64,000 bases of DNA. Origin: CAVXFB01 sp963760935 (GTDB lineage Bacteria; Planctomycetota; Planctomycetia; Pirellulales; Thermoguttaceae). Where the stretch lies: NCBI GenBank assembly GCA_963760935.1, contig CAVXFB010000006.1, positions 744,001 to 808,000 on the forward strand, in the 5' to 3' direction. Shown one piece after another: positions 1 to 9,480 of the stretch (the stretch's first letter is position 1; every line of letters begins with the position of its first letter). The position numbers were made by a program, and so were the translations under genes. Under the pieces are notes generated by a model. That model was not told the DNA's origin, made no database searches, and saw only the letters and a list, made by a program, of their open reading frames with translations.

Positions 1-338
1 CCGGCGTTGGTAGTACCATAGAAGGTTGAGCCGCCAAGTATCAAACTGCCATACGGGAGACGACCATGAGCTTCGTCGAAATTACATAGAATGGTCGGTG
101 CGCCACCATTCACGTCCTCCGAAAACATCACGCCTCCATTGTAAACGCCCCCCTGTGTCGCCAGCCCATAGAGGCGCCCGCCGACGAGCGTCAAATTGCC
201 ATACGGAGCGCAGCCATGTGTGACATCGAAATCGTATAAAATCGTAGGCGTTTGGGCATCGGCCTGCCCACAAGCGAGCGAGTACGTCATCAAGGCGCTG
301 CCGAGAGCGACAACCAAACTGACTCTTGGAGTTTTCAT
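1..338 (-). CDS. GloVer-type tandem repeat secreted protein (partial)
   Basis: Partial gene; its 3' part lies beyond the window edge. The start is the ATG at 338-336, followed by a signal peptide (MKTPRVSLVVALGSAL..., Ala/Ser-rich to about residue 29). The mature part shows two copies of a roughly 45-residue repeat of the form PTILYDFD...GxxPYGNLTLVGGRLYGL...GGVYNGGVMFS. This matches the choice-of-anchor tandem-repeat GloVer family, predicted secreted beta-propeller-like proteins frequent in Planctomycetes and Verrucomicrobia. Function is unknown; binding or adhesion outside the cell is an inference. Confidence 0.7.
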   Translation of the reverse strand, partial: MKTPRVSLVVALGSALMTYSLACGQADAQTPTILYDFDVTHGCAPYGNLTLVGGRLYGLATQGGVYNGGVMFSEDVNGGAPTILCNFDEAHGRLPYGSLILGGSTFYGTTNA

Positions 339-536
339 CGATGCCATTTGTTAGGACCGGAGAGCGACGTGGCCGAAAAAAGAAGCACCCCTGGAGAATG
401 CTCGATTCTGCACTAAGAGTATGGATTTGTCAAGAAAATCGGTCATCGCCCGACCTCGGCCAACTATCTTCGATGTTCGACTCTTGCCAGTTCGCGTCGC
501 CGAAAATCGAATGACCCGTGCCAAACGGGAAGCAGC

Positions 537-842
537 TTAGGGAATAGATGTCGCCTCCACGGCTTTAACCATCACGGCCAACGATTCGGGATCAGCCAGC
601 CGATGCTCGGTGCCAACCGCAAGTAATGCCGACTCGTCGAGGCCGCTGTTCCGCAGAAGCTCCCGGCTTTCGGCAAAGGGGATCGTATCGTCGGTCGTGG
701 AATAAAGGATGATCGTGCCGGGCTTCACGGTCTTGGCCGTTCCCCATCGTTTCCATTCAGGACAGAGTCGGACGAGCGGTGTATTGCCAGTGCCGATGTT
801 CACTAAGCCGCCACTCGACCGACCGCTGCCCTCCTTCCGCAA
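537..842 (-). pseudogene. C-terminal remnant of an alpha/beta hydrolase
   Basis: The 101-residue frame contains VKPGTIILYSTTDDTIPF and GLDESALLAVGTEHRLADPE, which look like the acid and histidine end of a small alpha/beta-fold hydrolase common in planctomycetes. The preceding SSGGLVNIGTGNTPLVRLCP stretch resembles the region after the nucleophile elbow (expected GxSxGG), but the catalytic Ser motif is damaged and the N-terminal half is missing. A further coding-like stretch lies upstream in another frame. I read it as a decayed gene; a short functional protein is less likely. Confidence 0.5.
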
Positions 843-1118
843 CCGCTTGCGAGTAATCCACCCTTTTGGGTAGAATAGCGGCTTTCTCTTCCAGGCATGC
901 GATGGCGATCTATGACCCCATCGCCGCGCGGCCGAAAGCGAACTGTAGGACTAACGCATGGCGATACCCCTTGCAACTCACGTCGGACGATGCGGGCTGG
1001 TTGGCGAAAAAAACGGTTTGTGGCGGCCTCAAGATCAAAGGGAGAAGATGCTAATCATGTGGGAACATTCCGTTGTTCACCTTTGAAGGAGTCGCGTCCG
1101 ACAGCAGTCGTCGGGTGA

Positions 1119-1352
1119 CCCCTCGGCATCACCAAGGCCAAGAAGCAGGTGAAGAAGGAATTGGGCATCACCGAGGCGATGAAGCCGTTGCGGGCTTGGA
1201 CGAATGCCAAGCGACGGTTCGAGCGGACGATCGGCTATTAGTCGGATGGCGGCAGGCTGATTCGGAATGGACTGCCGAAGCCGGGAGGGTGTTTGGTGGT
1301 GGTTGTGTTGGTGACGGCGATGGCGGCCGTTGTTGGGAGTGCCATTCGATGA
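1119..1352 (+). pseudogene. Degraded small gene overlapping the next ORF
   Basis: This frame encodes a Lys/Arg-rich stretch (ITKAKKQVKKELGITEAMK... then RRFERTIGY), a TAG at 1239-1241, and after it GGRLIRNGLPKPGGCLVVVV and a hydrophobic tail. It ends in TGA at 1350-1352, which overlaps the ATG of the next gene as ATGA. The stop just upstream (TGA 1116-1118), the internal TAG and the missing start suggest a broken gene once translationally coupled to its neighbour. I do not recognise the family. Positions 843-1118 show nothing convincing. Confidence 0.3.
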
Positions 1353-1690
1353 CTGAGATTTTTGCTATCAACCGCATCGCCGTCATGGTCATCCCCACCG
1401 AGGCGTGCCTCGACTGGATCAATTCCAGCGATGATGACAAGATGACTTTGGACGAAGTACAGAGAGGGCCGACGGTCTTTCTCTTGCCCGAAGGCAAGGG
1501 AGAGCCGGAAAGCTCCGTTCGGCGGCACTACAAGGCGATGTTCATGGAAGAACTAAACTCGTGGTACACCGACCCGACGATGTGGCCGAAGGACCTCTCG
1601 TTCAAGACGTTCAAAAAGTTCTTCACGGTCCAAGTATCGTCGATGGTTTTTGACTTGGGCACGGGGGAGATTGTCAAGGAGGATGACTGA
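1349..1690 (+). CDS. Conserved hypothetical protein, 113 aa
   Basis: The chosen ATG at 1349 begins MTEIFAINRIAVMVIPTEAC. The longer frame upstream has different composition and no family resemblance. The protein has the pattern VMVIPTEACLDWIN...TVFLLPEG...EELNSWYTDPTMWPKD...FKKFFTVQVSSMVFDLG. This resembles a widespread small bacterial family of unknown function with a W-Y-T-D / W-P-x-D core; I cannot assign a role. It is followed two bases after its stop by a strong intrinsic terminator and then by a group II intron. Confidence 0.6.
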   Translation: MTEIFAINRIAVMVIPTEACLDWINSSDDDKMTLDEVQRGPTVFLLPEGKGEPESSVRRHYKAMFMEELNSWYTDPTMWPKDLSFKTFKKFFTVQVSSMVFDLGTGEIVKEDD

Positions 1691-1692
1691 AG

Positions 1693-1727
1693 AGCCCCGA
1701 TCGCCTCGCGGCGAGCGGGGCTTTTTC
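1693..1727 (+). terminator. Rho-independent terminator
   Basis: A 13-bp stem (AGCCCCGATCGCC at 1693-1705 pairs with 1710-1722, one mismatch) has a TCGC loop and is followed by a run of five T. It terminates the hypothetical gene ending at 1690. The group II intron begins about 10 bases beyond the stem. Confidence 0.85.
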
Positions 1728-2396
1728 TATTGGTGCGTCAGGCATGACGCGCAGCGTCATACCTGACGCTGTCAACCGGGTAGCGAAAGCGAGCCGGGAA
1801 GTGACTGGCCGGGTGAGAGTCCCGGCGGAGACCTTAATGACAGGAACTCCTAGCCGAAACGCAAGGGCGTCCGCCGTGAGGCGGAGTCCGAAGGAAGCGG
1901 CAGGCAAACTCCTGGCCCGAAGAACATGAATCGCATACGAGGCGTCGAACCGGTGGGCGAGAGGGCCAATAGACTCGAAGCCCAACGTCATTCGGACCGG
2001 TTCGGCGTATATGCGGCGGGTGTATGGGAGGAAAGTCACGCGCCTTACCCTGAGAGATCTGTCGTCCTGCCAATGGCTAGGCCCGTCGCAAGGCGGGCCG
2101 AAGGGACGACAGAAGTCAGCCGAGGCCATAGTAGTCGCGGGCCGGCGGCCCGCTCGATCGAGACACTCGCCCGAAAGGGGAGAAACGGCCGGGGATCGCA
2201 AGGCCGCATCGACGTGCCGAAGGGCCGAACAGATTAGACCGAACCGACGCAGAGCATTCGATGCCTGAACGAGATGCAGACAAGATGGCTGGAAAGCCGG
2301 ATCGCAACCGGAGGGTAGGCGGCGGAACCGCCGAGAGCACGGTCTGCGCATCAAGCAGGCACGGCATGTAATGAGCACGTCGGCGAGAAGACCTTG

Positions 2397-3660
2397 ATGA
2401 CGATGGAGGAGGTTGTATGCCCTAAGAACATGCTGGCGGCTTACCGGCAGGTGGTTGGCAACAAGGGCTCCGGGCGTTGACGGAATCACCGTTGACGGCT
2501 TGAAGCCCTTGCTCCAAGCCTGCTGGGAGGCCATCCGGGAAGAACTGCTCAGCGGTACGTATCGTCCCTCGCCGGTTCGGAAGGTGGAAATCCCCAAGCC
2601 GGGCGGCAAAGGCGTGCGGATGCTGGGCATTCCGACGGTTCTCGATCGACTGATTCAACAGGCCCTCAACCAAGTGTTGCAGCGATACTTCGATCCTCGA
2701 TTTTCGGACCAAAGCTTCGGCTTTCGTCCGAGACGCAGCGCCCATCAAGCGATTGATCGGGCGCGGGAGTACATCGAGGCCGGGCATCGCTGGGTGGTGG
2801 ACATGGATCTGGAGAAGTTCTTCGATCGGGTCAACCATGACATCTTGATGTCGCGGATGGCTCGGCACATCGAAGACAAACGCATCCTTCGTCTGATCCG
2901 CCGCTACTTGCAGGCGGGCATGATGGAAGATGGACTGGTGACGCAACGCACGGAAGGGACGCCGCAAGGCGGCCCGCTCTCGCCGCTGCTGAGCAACATC
3001 CTGCTCGACGAGTTGGATAGCGAGCTTCAGCGGCGTGGGCACCGATTCGTCCGATACGCCGACGATTGCAACATCTATGTGCGGTCGAAAGCGGCGGGCG
3101 AACGCGTTTTGTCGTCGGTCGAGCGATTCCTTCGGGAACGTTTGCGTTTGAAGGTCAATCGAGAGAAGAGTGCGGTGGACCGGCCCTGGAACCGCAAGTT
3201 CCTGGGCTATACGGTGACGCCGCATCGCCAACCAAAGCTGAAGGTGTCGCCTCAGTCGGTGAAACGATTGAAGGAGAAACTTCGGACGATTTTCCGGCGT
3301 GGTCGAGGGCGTAGCCTTCGTCGCGTGTTGGAGGAATTGCGTCCAGTGCTTCGCGGTTGGGTGTCGTACTACCGGAAATCGCAGATTCGGATCACGTTCG
3401 AGGAACTGGACCAGTGGATTCGCCGGAAACTGCGGGCCATTCTTTGGCGGCAGTGGAAGCGAAACTGGACTCGCGCCCGCGAACTGATGCGACGCGGACT
3501 GGACCACGCCCGAGCGTGGACTTCCGCGACCAACGGGCATGGCCCTTGGTGGAATGCCGGCGCAAGCCACATGAACCAAGCGGTCCCGACCCGTTATCTG
3601 CACCAGCTCGGTCTGGTGAGCCTTATTACCGAGTCACAGCGTTTTAAGCGTTTAATCTGA
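2397..3660 (+). pseudogene. ltrA: Group II intron reverse transcriptase/maturase, frameshifted near its N-terminus
   Basis: The protein is an intron-encoded RT. It has RT blocks (GVDGITVDGL, VRMLGIPTVLDRLIQQA, QSFGFRP, VDMDLEKFFDRVNHD, TPQGGPLSPLLSNI), the catalytic YADD in RFVRYADDCNIY, the maturase X domain (RGWVSYYRKSQ, FEELDQWIRRKLR) and the typical ending NGHGPWWNAGASHMN. No HNH endonuclease follows. The natural N-terminus starts at ATG 2397 (MTMEEVVCPKNMLAAYRQ) and runs into a stop after GNKGSGR. The body continues one frame over from about 2470. Restoring one GC pair (GGCGCTCCG for GGCTCCG) would give GNKGAPGVDG, so a 2-base loss is likely. The uninterrupted frame alone spans 2413-3660. 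Confidence 0.85.
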
Positions 3661-3731
3661 ACCGCCGTGTACGGAACCGTACGCACGGTCGTGTGGGAGG
3701 ACGGGGGCGGCAACGCCCCCTCCTACCCGAT
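3659..3731 (+). ncRNA. Group II intron domains V and VI
   Basis: After the RT stop, GCCGTGTACGG pairs with CCGTACGCACGG around a GAA-type loop to make the short domain V hairpin (about 3659-3693). It is followed by a second hairpin, GGAGG-ACGGGGGCG-GCAA-CGCCCCC-TCC (about 3694-3731), acting as domain VI with an unpaired A near the 3' end and the terminal CCCGAT. This is the catalytic core signature of group II introns. Confidence 0.75.
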
Positions 3732-3830
3732 AAGAACAGCATAGACTCCTAACGGAGGAGAAGGCGAAAACAACCAAGTGACTGGCGAGGCCGACGCGGG
3801 CGAAAACGAACGCGAAACGAAAGGCGAATC

Positions 3831-3935
3831 ATGGGCCCCGTCTACAAGGAGACCTTCACCAAGCCGCTGCCGGCCGGCGCGAAGATCATCGTCCGCACAG
3901 GGCAACGGCTGGCCGCAAATCGCTCGCGTCGGTGA
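3831..3935 (+). pseudogene. N-terminal remnant of a site-specific integrase
   Basis: The short frame reads MGPVYKETFTKPLPAGAKII and VRTGQRLA before breaking down and stopping at 3935. This opening resembles the N-terminus of tyrosine integrases of planctomycete genomes (MGxVYKxxxTKPLPxGAE). No catalytic domain follows. It sits 100 bp after the group II intron in a stretch of gene debris, consistent with an old integration site. Confidence 0.4.
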
Positions 3936-4054
3936 TCGTGTACACCGCCAATCACGGCGAATCCGACACGATCAGCACCATCGAAATCGCTTCTGAAGGC
4001 GGGACGACATTGCGACCGTACCCCAACGGCTTCGCTCAGTTGGACATCCGGTGA
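3902..4054 (+). pseudogene. C-terminal fragment of an unrecognised protein
   Basis: A different frame from the integrase remnant is open here and reads GRKSLASVIVYTANHGESD then TISTIEIASEGGTTLRPYPN, ending at TGA 4052-4054. The composition looks coding but there is no start and no recognised family. The junction with the integrase remnant suggests a deletion fusion. Positions 4055-4311 show no gene. Confidence 0.25.
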
Positions 4055-4311
4055 AGAGCTTGCCGTACCAATGATCCGACTGCCTTAGCGGGTGTGACGA
4101 TCGAGAATGACGGGATGGGGGCGATGGCCGGAAGAGGAATGATTGTTAGAACACACCCTTTGCCTCTGCGGATGGGCTGTTTAGCACAGGAAACGCCCGG
4201 GGGCTCCATTCTGGACCGAGGGTCGGTTCACCAACTGGAATGTCGCCAGCCAATTGGTTAACATGGCGGGGGTGTTGTTCGTCGGAGTCCATTCAATCAA
4301 GTGGAGTCGCC

Positions 4312-5805
4312 ATGAGATATTCCGGGAAAAACCACTCCGCCCGATGTATCGTGACCTGTCTGATTGTCGCTGTCGCGATGCTGTCTGCCATCCCACCGGC
4401 GTCAATAGCCCAAGTCCCTCAGGCGTCGGCGACTGGAAGTGCATCACCAACGGGCACTTCCAACACTGCCAATAATCGCAAGCCAAACGTCATCATATTT
4501 CTTACCGACGACCAAGGCACGCTCGATGCCAATTGCTATGGCTCGAAAGATCTCTATACGCCAGCAATGGACGAGTTGGCCGAAACCGGGGTGCGGTTCA
4601 CGCAGTTCTATGCGCATCAGGTGTGTTGTCCTGCCCGCGCCATGTTGCTGACAGGTCGGTATCCCCAGCGCGGCAGCGTGAACAATTGGACGCAGGGAGA
4701 CGCCAAAGCCACCAAGGGGCGAAACATGTTCCTTGAGGAAGTCACCATCGCAGAGATGCTGAAGGCAGCCGGCTATAAGACGGCGATTTTCGGCAAGTGG
4801 CATCTTGGCGCATCTCTGGATTCCGGACCAACGAAGCAGGGCTTCGATGAATATTTCGGACTGCGCAGCGGCTTCATCGACAACTACAACCACTACTTTC
4901 TGCATGGCAATGGGTTCCACGACCTTTTCGAGGCGACCAAAGAAGTCTTTGCACCAGGCGAGTATTTTCCGGACATGATGACGCGGCGGGCGATTCAGTT
5001 CGTGGATAGGAACAAGGATGTTCCGTTTTTCATGTACGTTGCATTCAATATTCCGCACTACCCCGAACAGCCCGACAAAAAGTTTGACGAACGTTACAAA
5101 GACATGAAGATGCCGCGCCAGTCATACGCGAAAATGATCTCCACCACCGACGATAGGATGGGGCTGATTATGGACCGGCTGGAAAAGCATCACCTCAGGG
5201 ACAATACGATAATAGTGTTTATGAGCGACAACGGTTTTTCCGTGGAGGAATGCAAGATTCGCGGCAAGCACCACAAGAGCGGATTGCCGGAAGGATGGAA
5301 TTACGGAGCCAACGGCGGCGGCGGAAATGCCGGCAAGTGGAGGGGAAATAAAGGCACCTTTTACGAGGGGGGGATCCGCGTTCCGGCCATCGTCAGTTAT
5401 CCGGCAATGCTGCCGAAGGGAGAAGTTCGAGATCAGGCGGCCACCGCGATGGACTGGTTGCCGACAATTGCGGACTTATGCGGGGTTGAATTGCCGACAG
5501 CGAAACTTGACGGACACACCCTGCTGCCCATCATCAAGTCGCCGTCAGCGCACTCGGCCTATAAGGTCATGCACTGGCAGTGGCAGCAAAAATGGGCCGT
5601 TCGCGAAGGCGACTGGAAACTTATCGGCCGGGACGGCAAAGCCGAACATCTCGGCAACCTGGGTGAACCTCGGCCCGAGATGAAGAACTACATCAACGAT
5701 AAACCCGACATTGTGAAGCATCTCCAGGCATTGCACAATGAATGGTTGAAAGAGGTGCAGCGTGAATATGCTACAAGCTATCCGCATAGAACACCCTTTT
5801 TCTGA
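4312..5805 (+). CDS. Sulfatase with formylglycine motif
   Basis: Alkaline-phosphatase-superfamily sulfatase of 497 aa. ATG 4312 is chosen because it opens a signal peptide (residues 1 to about 33, hydrophobic core CIVTCLIVAVAMLSAI) and the frame upstream is unlike protein. Metal-binding DD at 66-67 lies in NVIIFLTDDQG. The active-site motif C105-C106-P-A-R109 fits the C-x-P/A-x-R maturation consensus, with C105 as the predicted formylglycine. GKWHLG and SDNG motifs follow. It is exported and predicted to remove sulfate from a polysaccharide or other ester; the substrate is unknown. Dependence on an FGE-type maturase is family knowledge; none is in this window. Confidence 0.88.
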   Translation: MRYSGKNHSARCIVTCLIVAVAMLSAIPPASIAQVPQASATGSASPTGTSNTANNRKPNVIIFLTDDQGTLDANCYGSKDLYTPAMDELAETGVRFTQFYAHQVCCPARAMLLTGRYPQRGSVNNWTQGDAKATKGRNMFLEEVTIAEMLKAAGYKTAIFGKWHLGASLDSGPTKQGFDEYFGLRSGFIDNYNHYFLHGNGFHDLFEATKEVFAPGEYFPDMMTRRAIQFVDRNKDVPFFMYVAFNIPHYPEQPDKKFDERYKDMKMPRQSYAKMISTTDDRMGLIMDRLEKHHLRDNTIIVFMSDNGFSVEECKIRGKHHKSGLPEGWNYGANGGGGNAGKWRGNKGTFYEGGIRVPAIVSYPAMLPKGEVRDQAATAMDWLPTIADLCGVELPTAKLDGHTLLPIIKSPSAHSAYKVMHWQWQQKWAVREGDWKLIGRDGKAEHLGNLGEPRPEMKNYINDKPDIVKHLQALHNEWLKEVQREYATSYPHRTPFF

Positions 5806-6343
5806 GTCGTTGCAATTGCCGCCGGGCGTCACGCAACGGATGGTGCCGATTGGATGGCCCATCAATGCGACCTTTCGTGGGGCCGCTTATTAGTTTGACT
5901 TCGCTGGCCACCACGTGAAAATCATGATAGAACCCCCGACAAAACGGTGAGGCTCGCTGCGCTCGCGACGAAACAGCTCGCGAGCACTAAGGTGGCAAGA
6001 ATGGCTACCGTCATCACTCGACAGTTACAGTGGCGCGACATGGCATCCTCCTCCCTCAAGCGAATAGCAACGGTCCGGTGGAAAAATCGTCTCGGATTAT
6101 GCGAAGAGAGTGACTGGGGTCATCCCAGCATACCACCCATTCTGATGTGACGGCCGTTGCATGAAACGCTGCGTGCGGTAAAGCGCAAATTCAATAGCTG
6201 TTTGACCCTGCGAATCCACATCCATCCCTATCCGTTGTCAGCGTCAAGGGTTAGAATCGATGGATTCAGAGGCTGCCAGGGGGCCTTGATCGTGCGGGCC
6301 AATCGCCGCGCGCAACGCGTCAGCAATTCAGTCAACACGTTTC
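5806..6343 (+). other. Intergenic, no gene recognised
   Basis: These 538 bases between the sulfatase and lepA hold only short frames with no family resemblance. A GC-rich self-complementary patch lies near 5950-5985 (GCTCGCTGCGCTCGCGAC...). The lepA promoter presumably lies here but no clear -35/-10 pair stands out. Confidence 0.5.
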
Positions 6344-8140
6344 ATGAACCATATTCGTAACTTCTGCATCATCGCCCATATTGACCACGGCAAATCAACC
6401 CTGGCCGATCGGTTGATCCAGGCCTGTGGTGGCGTTTCGCAGCGCGAGTTTCGCAATCAACTGCTCGACTCGATGGATATCGAGCGCGAGCGGGGGATCA
6501 CGATCAAGAGCAATTCGATCACGCTTGCCTACCGCGCCCCCGACGGGCACGACTATCAGTTGAACCTGATTGATACCCCGGGGCATGTCGACTTTTCGCA
6601 CGAGGTGCGGCGCTCGCTCCTGGCGTGCGACGGTGCGTTGATTGTCGTGGATGCGTCCCAGGGCGTCGAAGCGCAGACGGTCGCCAATCTCTACCTGGCA
6701 CTGGATCACAACCTGACGTTGCTGCCGGTAATCAACAAGATCGATCTGCCCGCCGCCGACGTCGAGCGGGTGCGCGAGGAGATCGATAAGGACCTGGGGC
6801 TCGATCCGTTCGCGGCAATCCCCGTCTCGGCCAAGACCGGTGCCGGCATTGAAGACGTGCTCGCCGGCATCGTCGAGAAGTTGCCCTGCCCCAAGGGCGA
6901 CGCAGCCGGGCCGTTGAAAGCGCTTATCTTCGACGCGCAGTTCGATCGTTATCGTGGGGTGATCCTCCTGTGCCGCGTCATGGATGGCACGGTGAAACCC
7001 GGCGACGCCATCCATTTCATGCACTCGGGCTGGGATTACACGGTGGAGGAAGTGGGGATCAATCGGCTGAAGTTCTATCCCAAAGAGCAGCTCAGCGCCG
7101 GCGAGGTGGGCTACATCATCGCCGGAATCAAGAGCGTGCGGGATATCGAAGTCGGCGATACGATCACCCACCTCGACCGCTCGGCGGCCGAGCCGATCCC
7201 CGGCTACCAGAAAGCGAAGCAGGTCGTCTTTTCTTCGATCTATCCGATCAATGCGGACGAGTACCGTGAACTTGCGAAGGCTATGGACAAGCTGGCGATC
7301 AACGACGCCTCGCTGACATATGAGAAAGACAGCTCCGCGGCCCTGGGTTTCGGGTTCCGCTGCGGATTCCTCGGCCTGCTGCACCTGGACGTCGTCCAGG
7401 AGCGCCTGCAGCGGGAGTTTGACATCGGGCTGGTCGTCTCGGCCCCGTCGGTCAGGTACAAGGTCACTTTGAAGGACGGCAACTTACTCGAGGTCGACAA
7501 CCCGGGAAACTGGCCCGATCCGTTCCAAATCGCCAGCATCACCGAGCCGTATATCAAGGCGTCGATTCTCACGCCCGAAGAGTCCGTCGGCTCGGTCATG
7601 GAGCTATGTCGCGAGTATCGCTCGGCCAGCCAGCAAATCAATTATCTCTCCGTGGGCCGGGTCGAGATCGTTAGCGAGATGCCGCTGGGCGAGGTGCTTT
7701 TCGATTTCTACGGCAAGCTCAAAACGGTCACGCGCGGCTATGGTTCGTTCGATTACGCAACAATCGATTATCGCGAGACCGACGTGGTGAAGGTCGAAAT
7801 CCTGATCAACCAGGAGCCGGTCGATCCGCTTGCCTACCTGGTCCATCGCGACAAGGCGCGAGCCCGGGCGCTGCACTACTGCGAGCAACTGGCCGAAGCG
7901 ATACCGCGTCATCAGTTCAAGATTCCAATCCAGGGCGTCATCGGCGGCAAGGTCATCGCGCGCTCGACGATCCAGGCCTACCGCAAGGATGTGACAGCCA
8001 AGTGCTACGGCGGCGACGTGACGCGCAAGAAGAAGCTCCTCGAAAAGCAGAAGAAGGGCAAGGCCAAGATGAAGCAGGTCGGCCAGGTCCAGATCCCGCA
8101 AAAAGCCTTCATTTCCGTCCTTGCCGCCGACAGGAAGTAG
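6344..8140 (+). CDS. lepA: Translation elongation factor 4 (LepA)
   Basis: A 598-aa ribosome-associated GTPase, full length for the family. It starts MNHIRNFCIIAHIDHGKST with the G1 P-loop AHIDHGKST at residues 10-18. G2/G3 follow in ERERGITIKSNSI and DTPGHVDFSHEV, and G4 is NKIDLP. The LepA-specific C-terminal domain is shown by GGDVTRKKKLLEKQKKGKAKMK and ends PQKAFISVL. EF4 back-translocates or remodels stalled ribosomes. It stands alone with long spacers on both sides. Confidence 0.97.
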   Translation: MNHIRNFCIIAHIDHGKSTLADRLIQACGGVSQREFRNQLLDSMDIERERGITIKSNSITLAYRAPDGHDYQLNLIDTPGHVDFSHEVRRSLLACDGALIVVDASQGVEAQTVANLYLALDHNLTLLPVINKIDLPAADVERVREEIDKDLGLDPFAAIPVSAKTGAGIEDVLAGIVEKLPCPKGDAAGPLKALIFDAQFDRYRGVILLCRVMDGTVKPGDAIHFMHSGWDYTVEEVGINRLKFYPKEQLSAGEVGYIIAGIKSVRDIEVGDTITHLDRSAAEPIPGYQKAKQVVFSSIYPINADEYRELAKAMDKLAINDASLTYEKDSSAALGFGFRCGFLGLLHLDVVQERLQREFDIGLVVSAPSVRYKVTLKDGNLLEVDNPGNWPDPFQIASITEPYIKASILTPEESVGSVMELCREYRSASQQINYLSVGRVEIVSEMPLGEVLFDFYGKLKTVTRGYGSFDYATIDYRETDVVKVEILINQEPVDPLAYLVHRDKARARALHYCEQLAEAIPRHQFKIPIQGVIGGKVIARSTIQAYRKDVTAKCYGGDVTRKKKLLEKQKKGKAKMKQVGQVQIPQKAFISVLAADRK

Positions 8141-8801
8141 CGAGCGAGCCAATCCGTTGAGGGCGAAGACACCGAGTTTGCGGCCGCGTAGCGGTCACCG
8201 TCGAATAGCTGGGGAGAAACCCGAATAGACCACGGATTTCACGGGAATTAAAAGGGTTTGCGAGAAACGCGCTGCAAAATCCGGTGCATCCAAAATCGAG
8301 ACTTCATCTGTTGACCTTGATCTGGAGGCCATCGTAAAAGCGTGGCCGGAGTAATCCGTGGTGGCGCGGCGAACCATAGTTACCATAGTCCATCAGCACC
8401 GACCGACATGAGTCAAACAGAAACCGGGGCGCCCAGCCATCCCCAATGAAACTTCTTGCTCAGAACTTTGTTGGCAAGAGGAGTCAAAGCTGCCACACGG
8501 GTGCAGCGACACCCTTCGAGCTGTCAACACTGTGACGAACATACCTAAAATCGACGGGGCTGGCGCACGTGGCGCGAAGCGCCAATACGATGTTGGGGTC
8601 CAACACGTGTTGGATGCCGTTGACGGCAAGCGGCCAGTTCTTGCCCTTCGCCGGGTTCACAAACGCCAATCGTGGTACTTTGGTGCGTCGGGTAAGGGCA
8701 GCGGCTTTTTCTGCCCCCCGCAGGTCCATACCTTCGTCTAATGACAACAGACCCGATTACAATCAAAAATAGCCCAGCGTTGGCCATACGAACGGAAGCA
8801 A
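8141..8801. other. Non-coding or debris region
   Basis: 661 bases follow lepA. Besides the inverted repeat at 8229-8362 there are only weak minus-strand frames. One at 8484-8747 encodes KVPRLAFVNPAKGKNWPL, with no recognised homology. I see no convincing gene. Confidence 0.4.
8229..8362. repeat. Intergenic inverted-repeat element
   Basis: ACCACGGATT at 8229-8238 is matched by the inverted copy AATCCGTGGT at 8353-8362, with a 114-base interior. Similar ends (CCGCAGATTTA) bound another intergenic element at 50441-50533. This looks like a small non-coding dispersed repeat; a copy search would settle it. Confidence 0.45.
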
Positions 8802-9480
8802 TCATCTGGGCTTGGGAAGCGATGTCTCGGTCGCTCTATGCAGGGCACGCACGGCGTCGGCTGCTCGGGCCAGCTTCTTACCTACGTCACCAGGCAACTG
8901 TAGCGTGTTCTCTGGCTTTGTCTCGGCCTCCAGGATTACCATGTCGTACCAGCGAAGGAACTTGAACGTTAGCTCGTGGAACTGCAGCAGGGCATCGGTC
9001 GTATCCTGCGGCCCGGCCCCGCCTCCCCGGGTCGCGGCCGAAACGCCGCCGGAGTTCCCGTCGCAGACGCGTGTGCCCCCAGTGATTGAGGACGGCTTCC
9101 TTCTGAAACTTCAGCCGGTCACGCCGGTTCATTATTGGCAACAGCAGGTTGACATCGGCGATACCGAAGGTGCAGCGGTGCTCCAGGCAAAAGTTGCACA
9201 GTTCATTGAACTCCTTCTGGGTATACCGCTCGGCGAAAAGTCGTAGCCTGCGGAGGGTCTCGGGGTGGAGGCTGCGTATTTTGGCCTCGTTGGCGATACC
9301 TGTTTCCTGGGACCGGCTTCCGCGGTCGCATTTTTCCGAGATCTCACGGCCGATCTTTGTAGTTTCGCCTCAATTCCTTGATGGCTGTGCGGACCTTGGG
9401 CAATGGCTCATACGTTGGTAGCAGTTTCTTCCTGGCTTGCAAGACGGGCTGGTTGAGGCCAGTTCTGCCCACCACAAGAG
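8802..9480 (-). pseudogene. Broken hypothetical gene with at least two frame breaks
   Basis: Coding-like segments occur in successive frames on the minus strand. The first is TGLNQPVLQARKKLLPTYEP... to NYKDRP followed by a stop (about 9480-9345). The second is ETGIANEAKIRSLHPETLRR and FNELCNFCLEHRCTFGIADV... to GHTRLRRELRRRFG (about 9310-9050). The third is TTDALLQFHELTFKFLRWYD... to a TGA at 8802. The pieces join into one protein of about 220 residues resembling an uncharacterised planctomycete family with an FxELCxLC motif. Function unknown. Confidence 0.4.

Larger units (their letters stand above)
1733..3731 (+). mobile_element. Group II intron, class C-like, inserted after a terminator
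   Basis: The element runs from a GTGCG 5' end at 1733 to a CCCGAT 3' end at 3731, about 2.0 kb. It has a roughly 660-nt structured 5' part rich in paired GC stretches, an intron-encoded reverse transcriptase/maturase, and a recognisable domain V/VI at the 3' end. The RT lacks an endonuclease domain and the insertion point lies directly downstream of an intrinsic terminator. Both are known properties of bacterial class C group II introns, which target terminator stems. The boundaries are inferred from the consensus ends. Confidence 0.8.

Noticed and set aside
1674..2630. 318-residue minus-strand frame
   Set aside because: It covers the structured 5' RNA part of the group II intron; the translation is Arg/Pro/Ser-rich noise.
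2422..3603. 393-residue open frame on the minus strand
   Set aside because: It is antisense to the group II intron RT, whose domain motifs are clear; the antisense translation has no family resemblance.
6395..7384. 329-residue frame opposite lepA
   Set aside because: Shadow of the highly biased lepA coding strand; no motifs.
8812..9246. 144-residue plus-strand frame
   Set aside because: Opposite to the broken minus-strand gene whose translation looks far more protein-like.
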